This document shows, in pieces, positions 1 through 9,330 of a stretch of 64,000 bases of DNA (position 1 is its first letter; the number at the start of each line of letters is the position of its first letter). The stretch comes from Variovorax sp. KBW07 (lineage in GTDB: Bacteria; Pseudomonadota; Gammaproteobacteria; Burkholderiales; Burkholderiaceae_C): the NCBI RefSeq assembly GCF_003852515.1, contig NZ_QAJK01000004.1, positions 1 through 64,000 on the forward strand. The letters are read 5' to 3'. Both the position numbers and the translations under genes were made by a program. The notes below the pieces were generated by a model, which searched no databases, was not told the DNA's origin, and saw only the letters and a program-made list of their open reading frames with translations.

Positions 1-90
1 CGCATGCGCAATGAGGGCGAGCACGACGGCGCGCGGCGTGCCGCGCTGCGGCGGTGGCGCGAACTCGGGGCGGTCCAGTGCGAGGGACAT
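1..90 (-). CDS. tolA: TolA, N-terminal fragment (cut by window edge)
   Basis: The reading frame opens at an ATG three bases after the tolR stop and runs off the start of the window, so only 30 residues are visible. They read as a short Pro-rich cytoplasmic stretch (MSLALDRPEFAPPPQRG) followed by the beginning of a hydrophobic segment, as expected for TolA, the inner-membrane-anchored periplasmic rod of the Tol-Pal system. Identity rests mainly on position directly after tolQ and tolR. An energy transducer of the TonB/TolA family is the only sensible alternative. Confidence 0.8.
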   Translation of the reverse strand, partial: MSLALDRPEFAPPPQRGTPRAVVLALIAHA

Positions 91-93
91 GCC

Positions 94-531
<438 letters not shown>

Positions 532-547
532 GCGCTTGTGGCTCCGC

Positions 548-1267
548 TCAGCGGTTGGCCGGAGCCACCGAAGGTGCAGCGCCGGCCGAGGGGTTGGCCG
601 AGAGGTTGCGCTGCAGGATGTTGGAGAACTCCTCGATGTAGGTTTCGAGGGCAATGGCGATCTTGTCGATCTCGCGGGCGAAGCGGTTGTAGCCGACCAC
701 CGCCGGAATGGCGGCGAACAGGCCGATGGCCGTGGCCACCAGCGCTTCGGCGATGCCCGGGGCCACGGTGGCCAGCGTCACCTGCGTGAGGGCGGCCAGG
801 CCGGTGAAGGCATGCATGATCCCCCAGACCGTGCCGAACAGGCCCACATACGGCGACACCGAGCCGACGGTGGCCAGGAACGAGAGGTTCTGCTCGGCCG
901 CATCCAGCTCGCGCTGGAAGCTGGCGCGCATGGCGCGGCGGGCGCCGTCGAGCAGCGTGGGCGCGTCGGTCACGTGGCGCTCGCGCAGCTTCTGGTACTC
1001 GCGCATGCCGGAAGCGAAGATGCGTTCCATGGGGCCGGCGAACTTGGCATTCTGCGCAGCCGAGGCGAACAGTTCGTTCAGGCTGGTGCCCGACCAGAAC
1101 TCGCGCTCGAAGTCGTCGTTGAGCGCGCGCATGCGCTTCAGGGCGAAGAACTTGCGAAAGATCGCGGCCCAGCTGGCGATCGAGACGATCACGAGCAGCA
1201 GCACGACCATTTGCACCACGAAGCTCGCATGGAGCAGAAGGTTGATGATGGAGAGGTCTTGGTTCAT
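548..1267 (-). CDS. tolQ: TolQ, MotA/TolQ/ExbB proton channel protein
   Basis: This 239-residue polytopic inner-membrane protein forms the proton-channel complex with TolR. One membrane helix lies near residues 12-36 (LHASFVVQMVVLLLVIVSIASW). The typical MotA/TolQ/ExbB block lies at about residues 125-215, with VGSVSPYVGLFGTVWGIMHA and the helix GIAEALVATAIGLFAAIPAV. Its start overlaps the ybgC stop by 4 bp (ATGA), so the two are probably translationally coupled, as in the common ybgC-tolQRA layout. Confidence 0.96.
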   Translation of the reverse strand: MNQDLSIINLLLHASFVVQMVVLLLVIVSIASWAAIFRKFFALKRMRALNDDFEREFWSGTSLNELFASAAQNAKFAGPMERIFASGMREYQKLRERHVTDAPTLLDGARRAMRASFQRELDAAEQNLSFLATVGSVSPYVGLFGTVWGIMHAFTGLAALTQVTLATVAPGIAEALVATAIGLFAAIPAVVGYNRFAREIDKIAIALETYIEEFSNILQRNLSANPSAGAAPSVAPANR

Positions 1268-1722
1268 GGCTTGAAAGGTTGAGTCATGGAGCCGCTGTAG
1301 CGCTCAAGGGTTCCCGTAACTTGGGTCGGCATGCGTGCGGGACGCAACGTGGTGGCGTCCACCCAGCCGATGCGGATCGTGCCTTCGCACAGCAAGACGG
1401 GTGCCGCGGCCCCCGTTTGCTCTTGCTCTGTTTTTGATAGCACGCGCTGACCGATTATCAACGACGCGGTGCCCAATTGTTGAAGGTCGGCTGTAACCAG
1501 CAGTTCGTCGTCGAGCCGGGAAGGGCGATGGTATTTGAGCTGCGTTTCGCTCACCACGAACTGGCCGCCGGTTTCATCGCGCAGCTTGCGCTGCTCGACA
1601 CCCAGGGAGCGCAGCCACTCGGTGCGCCCGCGCTCCATGAACTTCAGGTAGTTGGCATAGAACACGATGCCGCCGGCGTCGGTGTCTTCCCAGTAGACGC
1701 GAAGCGGGAACGCGTAGCTCAC
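1264..1722 (-). CDS. ybgC: YbgC, tol-pal-associated acyl-CoA thioesterase
   Basis: This 152-residue cytoplasmic hot-dog-fold thioesterase belongs to the 4-hydroxybenzoyl-CoA thioesterase family. The N-terminus carries the family motif YWEDTDAGGIVFYANYLKF with the catalytic aspartate (D15 region), followed by MERGRTEWLRSLG. In other proteobacteria YbgC hydrolyses acyl-CoA or acyl-ACP and interacts with phospholipid synthesis enzymes. It is 13 bp after the aminotransferase gene and overlaps tolQ by 4 bp, so it is part of the long rib-tol transcription unit. Confidence 0.95.
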   Translation of the reverse strand: MSYAFPLRVYWEDTDAGGIVFYANYLKFMERGRTEWLRSLGVEQRKLRDETGGQFVVSETQLKYHRPSRLDDELLVTADLQQLGTASLIIGQRVLSKTEQEQTGAAAPVLLCEGTIRIGWVDATTLRPARMPTQVTGTLERYSGSMTQPFKP

Positions 1723-1735
1723 CGAAGTGCCCCGC

Positions 1736-2923
1736 TCATTGCTGGGTCATGGCCCGCAGGCGGGCAATGGCTTCCTGCAGGTGGGCCATCGAGCTGGCCG
1801 TGGAGAAGCGCACGAACTTGGCCGTTTCGGCCGTGCCGAAATCGCGGCCCGGCGTGATGGCCACGTGGGCGCGCTTCATGGTTTCGAAGGCGAAGTCCCA
1901 GCTGCCCGAGATGCCGAGTTTTTCGGCGACGCTCGTGCAGTCGGCCCAGGCGTAGAACGCGCCGTCGGGCATCACGGGCACGTTCAGGCCCAGCGCGTTC
2001 AGCTGCGGAATGAACCAGTCGCGGCGTGCCTTGAATTCGGCGCGGCGGCGTTCGTACTCGGCAATGCTCTCGGCCTCGAAGCAGGCCAGCGCGGCGTACT
2101 GCGACACCGTGCTCGCGCAGATGAAGAGGTTCTGCGCCAGCCGCTCGACCACCGGCACCAGCACCTCGGGCACCACCAGCCAGCCGAGTCGCCAGCCGGT
2201 CATGTTGAAGTACTTGCTGAAGCTGTTGATGCTGATGACGTTGTCGTCGATGGCCAGCGCCGTCTGCCCGAAGGCATCGTCGTACGAAAGGCCGAGGTAG
2301 ATCTCGTCGATCAGCGTGATGCCGCCGCGCCGCGACACCACCTCGTGGATGCGGCGCAGTTCGTCGGGCGCGATCGAGGTGCCGGTCGGGTTCGACGGCG
2401 ATGCCAGCAGCACGCCGCGCGTCTTGTCGGTCCACGCCGCCTCGACCTTGGCGGCGGTGAGCTGGAAGCGCTCTTCGGCCGTGGTCGGGATCAGCACGGC
2501 CTTGCCGTCGGCGGCGCTCACGAAGTGGCGGTTGCACGGGTAGCTGGGGTCGGGCAGCAAAATTTCGTCGCCCGAATCGATCAGCGCCAGGCAGGCCAGC
2601 TGCAGCGCGGCCGAGGCACCGGCCGTGACGACGATGCGGCGGGCCGGCACGTCGACATTGAAGCGGCTCTTGTACCAGCCGCTGATGCGTTCGCGCAGGT
2701 GGTCCAGGCCGGTGGCCTGCGTGTACTGCGTGGCGCCTGCGCGCATGGCGCGGGCGGCGGCTTCCTGCACCAGCGGCGGTGCGGTGAAGTCGGGCTCGCC
2801 GATGTTCAGGAAGATCATCGGCCGGTCGGTGTGGGCGACTTCGTGTGCCAGCACACCGGCCGCCTTGGCCACTTCCATCACATAGAAGGGCTCGATGCGC
2901 TCCGCGCGCGTCGAAATTCTCAT
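1736..2923 (-). CDS. PLP-dependent aminotransferase, class I/II
   Basis: This 395-residue fold-type I aminotransferase is related to AspC/AlaC-like enzymes. Visible landmarks are LNIGEPDF near the N-terminus, [11 protein letters not shown] (phosphate-binding region), DPSYPCN, SPSNPTG (substrate carboxylate site), [11 protein letters not shown], and the PLP lysine in [18 protein letters not shown]. The exact amino-acid substrate cannot be read from sequence. The start at 2923 overlaps the nusB stop by 4 bp, and a longer in-frame upstream extension would run into nusB and is not needed. Its place between nusB and ybgC looks like a conserved passenger of this Burkholderiales operon. Confidence 0.92.
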   Translation of the reverse strand: MRISTRAERIEPFYVMEVAKAAGVLAHEVAHTDRPMIFLNIGEPDFTAPPLVQEAAARAMRAGATQYTQATGLDHLRERISGWYKSRFNVDVPARRIVVTAGASAALQLACLALIDSGDEILLPDPSYPCNRHFVSAADGKAVLIPTTAEERFQLTAAKVEAAWTDKTRGVLLASPSNPTGTSIAPDELRRIHEVVSRRGGITLIDEIYLGLSYDDAFGQTALAIDDNVISINSFSKYFNMTGWRLGWLVVPEVLVPVVERLAQNLFICASTVSQYAALACFEAESIAEYERRRAEFKARRDWFIPQLNALGLNVPVMPDGAFYAWADCTSVAEKLGISGSWDFAFETMKRAHVAITPGRDFGTAETAKFVRFSTASSMAHLQEAIARLRAMTQQ

Positions 2924-3465
2924 GCCTTCGCCTTGCCCGAGGCCCGGTCGGCTTCGACTTCGAGCGGGCGCAGCTGCGGGGCCAGGCCGTTGAGCACGGC
3001 GTTGACGTACTTGTGGCCATCGGTGCCGCCGAATTCCTTGGCAAGCTCGATGCACTCGTTGAGCACCACGCGCCATGGCACGTCCAGGCAGTTCTGGAAT
3101 TCGTACACGCCGATCCACATCACGGCGTGCTCGACGGGCGAGATTTCCTCGAACTTGCGGTCGAGCAGCGGACGGATCAGCGCGTCGAGTTGCTCCGCGC
3201 CTGCGATCGAGCCGTGCAGCAGCGCGTCGTAGTGCAGGGCGTCGGCCTTGTGAAAGCCGGCCAGGTCGCGCGTGAAGTGGTCGATGTCGGTCGGGTCGTT
3301 GCGGCCCACCAGGTGCTGGTAGAGCGCCTGCAGCGCGAACTCGCGCGCGCGGCTGCGGTTGGACTTGGCCGAAGCCTTGCGCACGCCGGTGCTGGTAAGG
3401 CCCACGCGCGATTGACGAGGCTTGGTGCCAGCGGGCTTGAGTGGCTTGGAGGTGTCTTCGGTCAT
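2920..3465 (-). CDS. nusB: NusB, transcription antitermination factor
   Basis: This 181-residue all-helical RNA-binding protein works with NusE (S10) at boxA sites to support rRNA transcription and processing. The core from about residue 35 ([16 protein letters not shown]) to the end matches the NusB fold, including [13 protein letters not shown] and [19 protein letters not shown]. The first 35 residues form a charged, low-complexity extension that is typical of Burkholderiales NusB. It overlaps ribH by 4 bp upstream and the aminotransferase by 4 bp downstream. The ribH-nusB pairing is widespread in bacteria. Confidence 0.97.
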   Translation of the reverse strand: MTEDTSKPLKPAGTKPRQSRVGLTSTGVRKASAKSNRSRAREFALQALYQHLVGRNDPTDIDHFTRDLAGFHKADALHYDALLHGSIAGAEQLDALIRPLLDRKFEEISPVEHAVMWIGVYEFQNCLDVPWRVVLNECIELAKEFGGTDGHKYVNAVLNGLAPQLRPLEVEADRASGKAKA

Positions 3466-3929
3466 GAAAGGGTGGCCAGCAGTTGCGCCATCTCGACGGC
3501 CACGCGGGCTGCGTCGCGGCCCTTGTCGGTCTGCCGCGCGATGGCCTGCTCGAGGTTTTCGGTGGTGATGATCGCGTTGGCGATGGGAAGGCGGTAGTCG
3601 AGCGACACGCGGCTCACGCTCGCGCCCGATTCGTTGGCCACCAGTTCGAAGTGGTAGGTCTCGCCGCGGATGATGCAGCCCAGCGCCACCAGCGCGTGGT
3701 AGCCGCCGCGCTCGGCCAGCGCCTGCAGGGCCACGGGCACTTCGAGCGCGCCGGGAACCTGCACATGATGGATGTCGGAAGCGGACACGCCGAGCGACTC
3801 CAGCTCCGACAGGCAGGCCGAGGCCAGCGCATCGGTGATGTCGGCGTTGAAGCGCGCCTGCACGATGCCGATGCGCAGGCCTTTTCCGTTGAGTGGCTTG
3901 GCGTCCGCGCCTTTGTTTGCACCTTGCAT
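3462..3929 (-). CDS. ribH: 6,7-dimethyl-8-ribityllumazine synthase
   Basis: This 155-residue enzyme condenses 5-amino-6-ribitylaminouracil with 3,4-dihydroxy-2-butanone 4-phosphate, the penultimate step of riboflavin synthesis. It normally assembles as a pentamer or capsid. Motifs visible are [51 protein letters not shown] (with the active-site His), and [15 protein letters not shown]. The ATG at 3929 gives the usual family length; a longer in-frame opening into ribBA is not meaningful. It lies 5 bp after ribBA and overlaps nusB by 4 bp. Confidence 0.97.
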   Translation of the reverse strand: MQGANKGADAKPLNGKGLRIGIVQARFNADITDALASACLSELESLGVSASDIHHVQVPGALEVPVALQALAERGGYHALVALGCIIRGETYHFELVANESGASVSRVSLDYRLPIANAIITTENLEQAIARQTDKGRDAARVAVEMAQLLATLS

Positions 3930-3934
3930 GGCGA

Positions 3935-5089
3935 TCAGTCTTTCGTGAGGTAGCCGTCGATTTCGAGGCCGTAGCCCGCGGCCATGCTCGGCATGCGACG
4001 CGGCGTGCCCAGCAGGTTCATCTTGTGCACGCCGCATTCGCGCAGAATTTGCGCGCCGATGCCGTAGCTGCGCAGGTCCATGCGGCCGCGCTCGGGGGCT
4101 TGCGCGGGGCGCGCGGTGCCATCGAACTGGGCCAGCAGCTCGCCGGCCGATTCGCCGCAGTTCAGCAGCACGGCCACGCCCTTGCCTTCGGTCGCGATGT
4201 GCGAGAGGCTGGCGTCCAGGCTCCACGAGTGCAGCGAGCGGTTGATTTCGAGCGCATCGAGCACCGACAGCGGCTCGTGCACGCGCACCGACACCGTGTC
4301 TTCGGGCGCCCACTTGCCGCGCACCAGCGCGAGGTGAACGCCGCGGCTGGGCTTGTCGATGAAGGCGTGGGCCGTGAAGGCGCCCCAGGCGGTCTGAATT
4401 TCGCGGCAGCCGACCTTTTCGACCAGCGATTCGACGCGGCTGCGGTGCTCGATCAGCGCGGCGATGGTACCGATCTTGATGTCGTGCTCGGCGGCAAAAA
4501 CCTGCAGGTCGGGCAGGCGGGCCATGGTGCCGTCTTCGTTCATCACTTCGCAGATGACCGAGGCGGGCGAGCAGCCGGCCATGGCGGCGAGGTCGCAGCC
4601 GGCTTCGGTGTGGCCGGCGCGCATGAGCACGCCGCCGTCCACTGCCTGCAGCGGGAAGATGTGGCCGGGCTGCACCAGGTCGGCGGCCACGGCGTTGCGC
4701 GCCACGGCGGCCTGCACGGTACGGGCACGGTCGGCGGCCGAGATGCCGGTGGTGACGCCTTCAGCGGCCTCGATGGAGACGGTGAATGCGGTCGAGTGCT
4801 TGGCGCCGTTGCGCTGAACCATCGGCGGCAGTTGCAGCCGCTCGCACATTTCGCGCGAGAGCGTCAGGCAGATCAGCCCGCGTGCATGGCGCGCCATGAA
4901 GTTGATGGCTTCGGGCGTGATGTGGTCGGCCGCGATGACGATGTCGCCTTCGTTCTCGCGGTCTTCCTCGTCGACCAGGATCACCATGCGGCCGGCGGCG
5001 AGGTCGGCCACGATTTCCTCGACCGATGCGATCGGTGCGGGAGCGCGCGCGGCGCGGGGGGCGCCGATCGGCGTGACGGAGGCGTTCAT
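3935..5089 (-). CDS. ribBA: RibBA-like protein: active RibB, degenerate RibA (RibBX type)
   Basis: This 384-residue two-domain protein makes 3,4-dihydroxy-2-butanone 4-phosphate from ribulose 5-phosphate. The N-terminal RibB domain (about 20-220) keeps its key motifs: [26 protein letters not shown] and MRAGHTEAG. The C-terminal domain (about 225-384) has the GTP cyclohydrolase II fold, including a well-preserved [15 protein letters not shown] segment. The region that should carry the three zinc cysteines (RVHSEC...CDCG in active enzymes) instead reads [20 protein letters not shown], so GTP cyclohydrolase II activity is unlikely. This matches the RibBX variant described in Proteobacteria. It overlaps ribE by 4 bp. 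Confidence 0.94.
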   Translation of the reverse strand: MNASVTPIGAPRAARAPAPIASVEEIVADLAAGRMVILVDEEDRENEGDIVIAADHITPEAINFMARHARGLICLTLSREMCERLQLPPMVQRNGAKHSTAFTVSIEAAEGVTTGISAADRARTVQAAVARNAVAADLVQPGHIFPLQAVDGGVLMRAGHTEAGCDLAAMAGCSPASVICEVMNEDGTMARLPDLQVFAAEHDIKIGTIAALIEHRSRVESLVEKVGCREIQTAWGAFTAHAFIDKPSRGVHLALVRGKWAPEDTVSVRVHEPLSVLDALEINRSLHSWSLDASLSHIATEGKGVAVLLNCGESAGELLAQFDGTARPAQAPERGRMDLRSYGIGAQILRECGVHKMNLLGTPRRMPSMAAGYGLEIDGYLTKD

Positions 5090-5754
5090 TCGGCTGTGTC
5101 CTTGGAATACGGAGCGGTGGTCGGCGGCACCAGCACGCCGGCCTGGAGCATGCGCTCCACGTAGCGCGCCACGGTGTCGATCTCGAGGTTGACCTTCGAG
5201 CCGGCTTTCAGGCCGCCGAGGGAGGTGTTTTCAACGGTGTGCGGGATCAGGTTGATGCTGACTTCCGCGCCATCGGCGATGTCTTTCACGCTGTTGACCG
5301 TCAGGCTCACGCCGTTGATGGTGATGGAGCCCTTGTAGGCCAGGAAGCGGGCCAGCGCGGGCGGCGCGACCACGCGCAGCTCCCAGCTTTCGCCGATCGG
5401 CTCGAAGAAGCTCACGGTGCCGATGCCATCGACGTGGCCGGACACGATGTGCCCACCGAGCCGGTCGCTGGCGCGCAGCGCCTTCTCGAGGTTGATGCGG
5501 CTGCCTTCTTCGGTCAGGCCGGCGGTCTTGTCGAGGGACTCCGCGGAAATTTCAATGGTGAACTGCTGTCGCTCGGGAGCGAGCGTGGTGACGGTCATGC
5601 AGGCGCCGTTGAGCGCAATGCTGTCGCCAAGACCCACGTCATCGAGGTACCCGTCGGGCGCCGCAATGCTGAGTCTTTTGCCAAAGGAGGAGGAGGTGCC
5701 GAGGTCGTGAGTGGCGACGATGCGCCCCACGCCGGTGATGATTCCGGTGAACAT
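5086..5754 (-). CDS. ribE: Riboflavin synthase, alpha subunit
   Basis: This 222-residue enzyme dismutates two molecules of 6,7-dimethyl-8-ribityllumazine into riboflavin and 5-amino-6-ribitylaminouracil. It contains the two tandem lumazine-binding barrels typical of the trimeric enzyme. The N-terminal repeat begins [12 protein letters not shown] and contains [12 protein letters not shown]. The second contains [15 protein letters not shown] and [13 protein letters not shown]. The gene is called ribC in E. coli. It lies 42 bp after ribD and overlaps the RibBA gene by 4 bp. Confidence 0.97.
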   Translation of the reverse strand: MFTGIITGVGRIVATHDLGTSSSFGKRLSIAAPDGYLDDVGLGDSIALNGACMTVTTLAPERQQFTIEISAESLDKTAGLTEEGSRINLEKALRASDRLGGHIVSGHVDGIGTVSFFEPIGESWELRVVAPPALARFLAYKGSITINGVSLTVNSVKDIADGAEVSINLIPHTVENTSLGGLKAGSKVNLEIDTVARYVERMLQAGVLVPPTTAPYSKDTAE

Positions 5755-5796
5755 CTCAGCATTTTCGCAGAGAACGAGGCCCCTTCGGGGTAAACG

Positions 5797-6924
5797 CTAG
5801 AACGCGTCCCTTCCGGCGACCCGGGCCACGATGCGCAGGTCGGGCCCCAGCATGTCGACGGACCTGAATTCCAGGGGCAGCGCGCCCGCCAGAGAGGTGA
5901 GCGGGCCGCCTGCATGCAGGTGGCTCGCGATGTCGAGCCCGCTGCCGATCAGCTTGGGCGCCATGTAGACCAGCAGCTCGTCGACGCAGCCTTCGCGCAG
6001 CATCGAGCCGTTGAGCTTGTGGCCCGATTCGACGTGCAGCTCGTTGACGCCGCGCGCCGCCAGGTCCGCCAGCAGGGCGGGCAGGTCGACCTTGCCGTCG
6101 GCGTTGGGCAGCACGGTGACGGTGGCGCCGCGGGCCTCGAGCGCGGCAGCCTTGGCCTCGTCGCGCTGGGCCGCATAAATCCAGACCGGCCGGCCTGCTA
6201 TGAATATGTGAGCATCGACGGGCGTCTGGAGCCGACTGTCGACCACCACCAGGTGCGGTTGGCGCGGGGTATCGACCAGCCGCACGTCCAGGCGCGGGTT
6301 GTCTTCGAGCACCGTGCCGACGCCGGTCAGCACCGCGCTGGCCCGGGCCCGCCAGGCGTGGCCGTCGGTGCGGGCCGCTTCGGAGGTGATCCATTGGCTC
6401 ACGCCGTTGTCCAGGCCGGTCTTGCCGTCGAGCGAGGCCGCGACCTTCAGGCGCACCCAGGGTTGCTTGCGGACCATGCGGCTGAAGAAGCCGATGTTCA
6501 GTTCGCGCGATTCGGCCGCGCCGGGCCCGACCTCGACCGCGACACCCGCCGCGCGCAGCCGCTCGAAACCTTGCCCGGCCACCAGCGGGTTCGGGTCGGC
6601 GAGCGACGCCACGACGCGGCGCACGCCCGCCGCGATCAGCGCGTCGCAGCAGGGGCCGGTGCGGCCATGGTGCGAGCAGGGTTCGAGCGTGACGTAGGCC
6701 GTGGCGCCGGCGACCGAATGGCCTTGCGCCGCGGCATCGCGCAGCGCCATCACTTCGGCATGCGGGCCGCCGGCCTTTTGCGTATGGCCCTGGCCGATCA
6801 CGCGGCCGTCGGCATCGCACAGCACGCAGCCGACGCGTGGATTCGGGTCGGTCAGCAGCAGCGCCGAAGTGGCCAGGCGCAACGCCGTGGCGATGTGCAG
6901 TGTGTCTTGTTTGTCAGATGGCAT
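5797..6924 (-). CDS. ribD: RibD, bifunctional pyrimidine deaminase/reductase
   Basis: This 375-residue enzyme carries out the deamination and NADPH-dependent reduction steps of early riboflavin synthesis. The N-terminal deaminase domain (about 1-150) has the zinc site GGPHAEVMAL and TLEPCSHHGRTGPCCDALI. The C-terminal reductase domain (about 150-370) begins QPWVRLKVAASLDGKTGL and ends ELLVYMAPKLIGSG. It is the first gene of the minus-strand rib-nusB-tol unit and is divergent from pilV across 169 bp. I found no FMN riboswitch in that gap. Confidence 0.96.
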   Translation of the reverse strand: MPSDKQDTLHIATALRLATSALLLTDPNPRVGCVLCDADGRVIGQGHTQKAGGPHAEVMALRDAAAQGHSVAGATAYVTLEPCSHHGRTGPCCDALIAAGVRRVVASLADPNPLVAGQGFERLRAAGVAVEVGPGAAESRELNIGFFSRMVRKQPWVRLKVAASLDGKTGLDNGVSQWITSEAARTDGHAWRARASAVLTGVGTVLEDNPRLDVRLVDTPRQPHLVVVDSRLQTPVDAHIFIAGRPVWIYAAQRDEAKAAALEARGATVTVLPNADGKVDLPALLADLAARGVNELHVESGHKLNGSMLREGCVDELLVYMAPKLIGSGLDIASHLHAGGPLTSLAGALPLEFRSVDMLGPDLRIVARVAGRDAF

Positions 6925-7093
6925 GGGGCTTGGCGGCAGAAATCAACAGCGGTGTCGTCGGATCATACGAGCGGCATTCGAACGCAGATGAACGGCGCAA
7001 CTCCCTGGACGAATGGCCCCGTACCCTCGAAGCGCGATGGCGGGGAACAAGAAGGCAACGCAGCTTGCAACACAACAGGGAGGGCATCGGCAC

Positions 7094-7699
7094 ATGGCTT
7101 CATCGAAGCATTTCGGCACGGGCTTTTCGCTCGTGGAGGTACTCGTTTCCATCGTCCTGCTGAGCGTGGGCCTGCTGGGCACGATGCGCCTGCTGCTGGC
7201 GGCGTCGCGCACGAGCAGCGAAGCCGCGACGTTCACCGCGGCGGTCAACCTTGTGCGCGAACTGTCGGAGAAGGCACGCATGAACAAGGGCGTGGCGGCG
7301 GGCAACGGCGCGGGCAATGCGTACCTGGTCGAGCAATGGGTGGCGAACATGGATGCAGGCGGCGAGGCGGGCGCCGTCGGCGGCGAAATGTGCGCGGCAT
7401 CGGGAGCGCCCTGCAGTGCGGCGCAACTGGCGGCATGGGACATGCGCGAGTGGAAGCAACGGATCGCGAAGGCGCTGCCCGCGGCCCGTGTCAGCGTGTG
7501 CTTCGACGAGGCGCCGTGGAACGAAGCTTCGGGCGAGTACACATGGGCCTGCAGCCACACGGGCCGCAGCGTGGTCGTGAAGCTGGGCTGGACATCGCAC
7601 GCGGAGGCCGAGACGACGGCACGCCTGCCCGCGCCGCCGCCCCGTCTCGTGATGCAACTGGTGCCTGGGCAGGCGGACGAAGGTCATGCGGGTTCGTAG
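7094..7699 (+). CDS. pilV: PilV-like type IV pilus minor pilin
   Basis: This 201-residue minor pilin primes type IV pilus assembly in the inner membrane. It has a short basic leader ending in glycine, then the class III signal FSLVEVLVSIVLLSVGLLG with the conserved Glu at mature position 5. The globular part holds paired cysteines (CAASGAPC, CFDE...CSH). I chose the ATG at 7094 because a GGGAGGG ribosome site lies about 10 bases upstream. An in-frame upstream start at 7013 would put 27 extra residues before the leader. It is the first gene of the operon, and its end overlaps pilW by 14 bp. Confidence 0.88.
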   Translation: MASSKHFGTGFSLVEVLVSIVLLSVGLLGTMRLLLAASRTSSEAATFTAAVNLVRELSEKARMNKGVAAGNGAGNAYLVEQWVANMDAGGEAGAVGGEMCAASGAPCSAAQLAAWDMREWKQRIAKALPAARVSVCFDEAPWNEASGEYTWACSHTGRSVVVKLGWTSHAEAETTARLPAPPPRLVMQLVPGQADEGHAGS

Positions 7700-8663
7700 C
7701 GCCAACGCGGGGCCTGTGCGGCAACGCGGCGTGACGCTGGTCGAACTGCTGGTCGCCATGGCCATCGCGTTGGGACTGGTGCTCGCCGCCACGGCCGCAT
7801 TCGTCGGCAGCCGGCAGTTGTTCAACGCCGGCACCGAAGCCCAGGCCGTGGAAGATGCATTGCGGTTCGCCGGGTTCGTCGTCAAGGGCATCGTGCGGCA
7901 GGCGGGCTATACCGACTACACGCCCGACCACGTCGATGCGCAGGGCGCGGCGATCGCAAGCAGTGCGAACCCGCTCGCTTCTTCCGCCGATCCCCTCGAC
8001 CTCGACATCGTCGGCGCGCGCAACACCCGCGTCCGAGGCACCGGCAATGGCTACGGCAGGCACGACAGCCGTGGCGTGAACGGCAGCGACTCGTTGCTGG
8101 TGCGCTTCTTCGGCCGCAGCGAGGCGGGAGGCGATGGCACCGAGCCCGACGGCAGCATGGTCGATTGCATGGGCTTCGGGCAAGCCGGTCCCGGGGCAGC
8201 AGGCAGTTCGTCGGCCGGAGACCGCGCGTGGAGTTTCTTCTATGTCGCGGAGGCCGCCGACGGCGAGCCAGAGCTGTACTGCAAGTACCGCAGCGACAAC
8301 ATCGGCAGGTTCAAGGCGGCGCCGCTGGTGCGTGGCATCGAGGTGTTCAAGGTCGCTTATGGGTACGACGGCAACGGCGACGGCATCCCCGAACGCTGGC
8401 TCGATGCCGCGCAGCTCGAAGCGCTGGCCGCCTCTGCTGCCAAGACCAACGACGAGTGGCGCAAGGTGGTCGGGCTGCGCATCGGCATGGTGGCGCGCAG
8501 TGCGCATGGCAACAGCGGGCCGGGGCAGGGCGGTGAACTGCTCTATCCGCTGGGTCTGGCGTTTTCGGGCGTGAGCTTCAAGCCGCCGGCCGATGGCAGG
8601 CTGAGGCACGTCGCGACCTTCACGGTCATGTTGCGCAACGCCGCGAAAGATCCGCAGCCATGA
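7686..8663 (+). CDS. pilW: PilW-like type IV pilus minor pilin
   Basis: This 325-residue protein has a class III prepilin signal: RQRG followed by VTLVELLVAMAIALGLVL, with Glu5 present. The size and the long globular domain, with a calcium-like acidic loop GYDGNGDGIPERW near residue 225, fit PilW, one of the minor pilins forming the pilus tip complex with PilV, PilX and PilY1. It overlaps pilV by 14 bp and pilX by 4 bp, so co-translation is likely. Confidence 0.88.
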   Translation: MRVRSANAGPVRQRGVTLVELLVAMAIALGLVLAATAAFVGSRQLFNAGTEAQAVEDALRFAGFVVKGIVRQAGYTDYTPDHVDAQGAAIASSANPLASSADPLDLDIVGARNTRVRGTGNGYGRHDSRGVNGSDSLLVRFFGRSEAGGDGTEPDGSMVDCMGFGQAGPGAAGSSSAGDRAWSFFYVAEAADGEPELYCKYRSDNIGRFKAAPLVRGIEVFKVAYGYDGNGDGIPERWLDAAQLEALAASAAKTNDEWRKVVGLRIGMVARSAHGNSGPGQGGELLYPLGLAFSGVSFKPPADGRLRHVATFTVMLRNAAKDPQP

Positions 8664-9316
8664 AAAGACGATGCACAGCGCAAATCCACGGGCGCGGCTT
8701 CTCGCTGATCGTGGTGCTGATGATGCTGCTCGTCGTCTCCGTCCTGGGAATCGGCGCGGCGCAGATGTCGCTCGTCAACGAACGCAGCGCGCGCAACGAC
8801 CGCGACACCGAGGTGGCGTTTCAGGCCGCCGAGGCCGCGCTGGTCGATGCCGAGAGCGATGTGCTCGGGCCCAACGACAGCACGCACCAGCGCCTCTGCC
8901 TTTTCAGCGGCAAGGATGTTGCGGCCTTCGTGGCCGGCTGCGGTGGCGAAGGCGAGCACCAGGGGCTGTGCGCGCCGGGCGAACCCGGCAGCGAGCCGGC
9001 CTGGAGGAGCGCCGACTTTTCGGCCGATGCCGCCAAGTCGGTCGCCTACGGCACCTTCACCGGCCAGCACTATCTCAGCGGCGACTCGGCGCGGGGCATG
9101 CATGCCGGCGCGTTGTCCGCCCGGGCGCCACGCTACATCGTCGAAGCACTCCGCCATCGCGGCGGGTGGCAGGCCGACCAGCTCCAGAGCGCGAGCGCCG
9201 GCGAGGCCCGCTTTGTTTTTCGCGTCACGGCCATTGGCTACGGCATGCGCGAAGAGACGCAGGTCGTGTTGCAGACCAGTTTGTACAAGGCGGGCAGTCC
9301 CGGCTGTCCTTCATGA
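8660..9316 (+). CDS. pilX: PilX-like type IV pilus minor pilin
   Basis: This 218-residue protein begins with a basic leader and GFSLIVVLMMLLVVSVLG. Position 5 of the mature protein is Val instead of Glu. Loss of Glu5 is common in PilX and its type II secretion counterpart GspK, and fits a place at the very tip of the pseudopilus. The motif DTEVAFQAAEAALVDAE just after the helix is characteristic of the PilX N-terminal family. Four-base overlaps connect it to pilW upstream and possibly to pilY1 downstream. Confidence 0.88.
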   Translation: MKRRCTAQIHGRGFSLIVVLMMLLVVSVLGIGAAQMSLVNERSARNDRDTEVAFQAAEAALVDAESDVLGPNDSTHQRLCLFSGKDVAAFVAGCGGEGEHQGLCAPGEPGSEPAWRSADFSADAAKSVAYGTFTGQHYLSGDSARGMHAGALSARAPRYIVEALRHRGGWQADQLQSASAGEARFVFRVTAIGYGMREETQVVLQTSLYKAGSPGCPS

Positions 9317-9330
9317 AAGGCAGGAGTTGC

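Noticed and set aside
6925-7093. Possible FMN riboswitch before ribD
   Set aside because: The conserved AGGG/GGGTGAAATTCC-type blocks are not present in the 169-bp gap.
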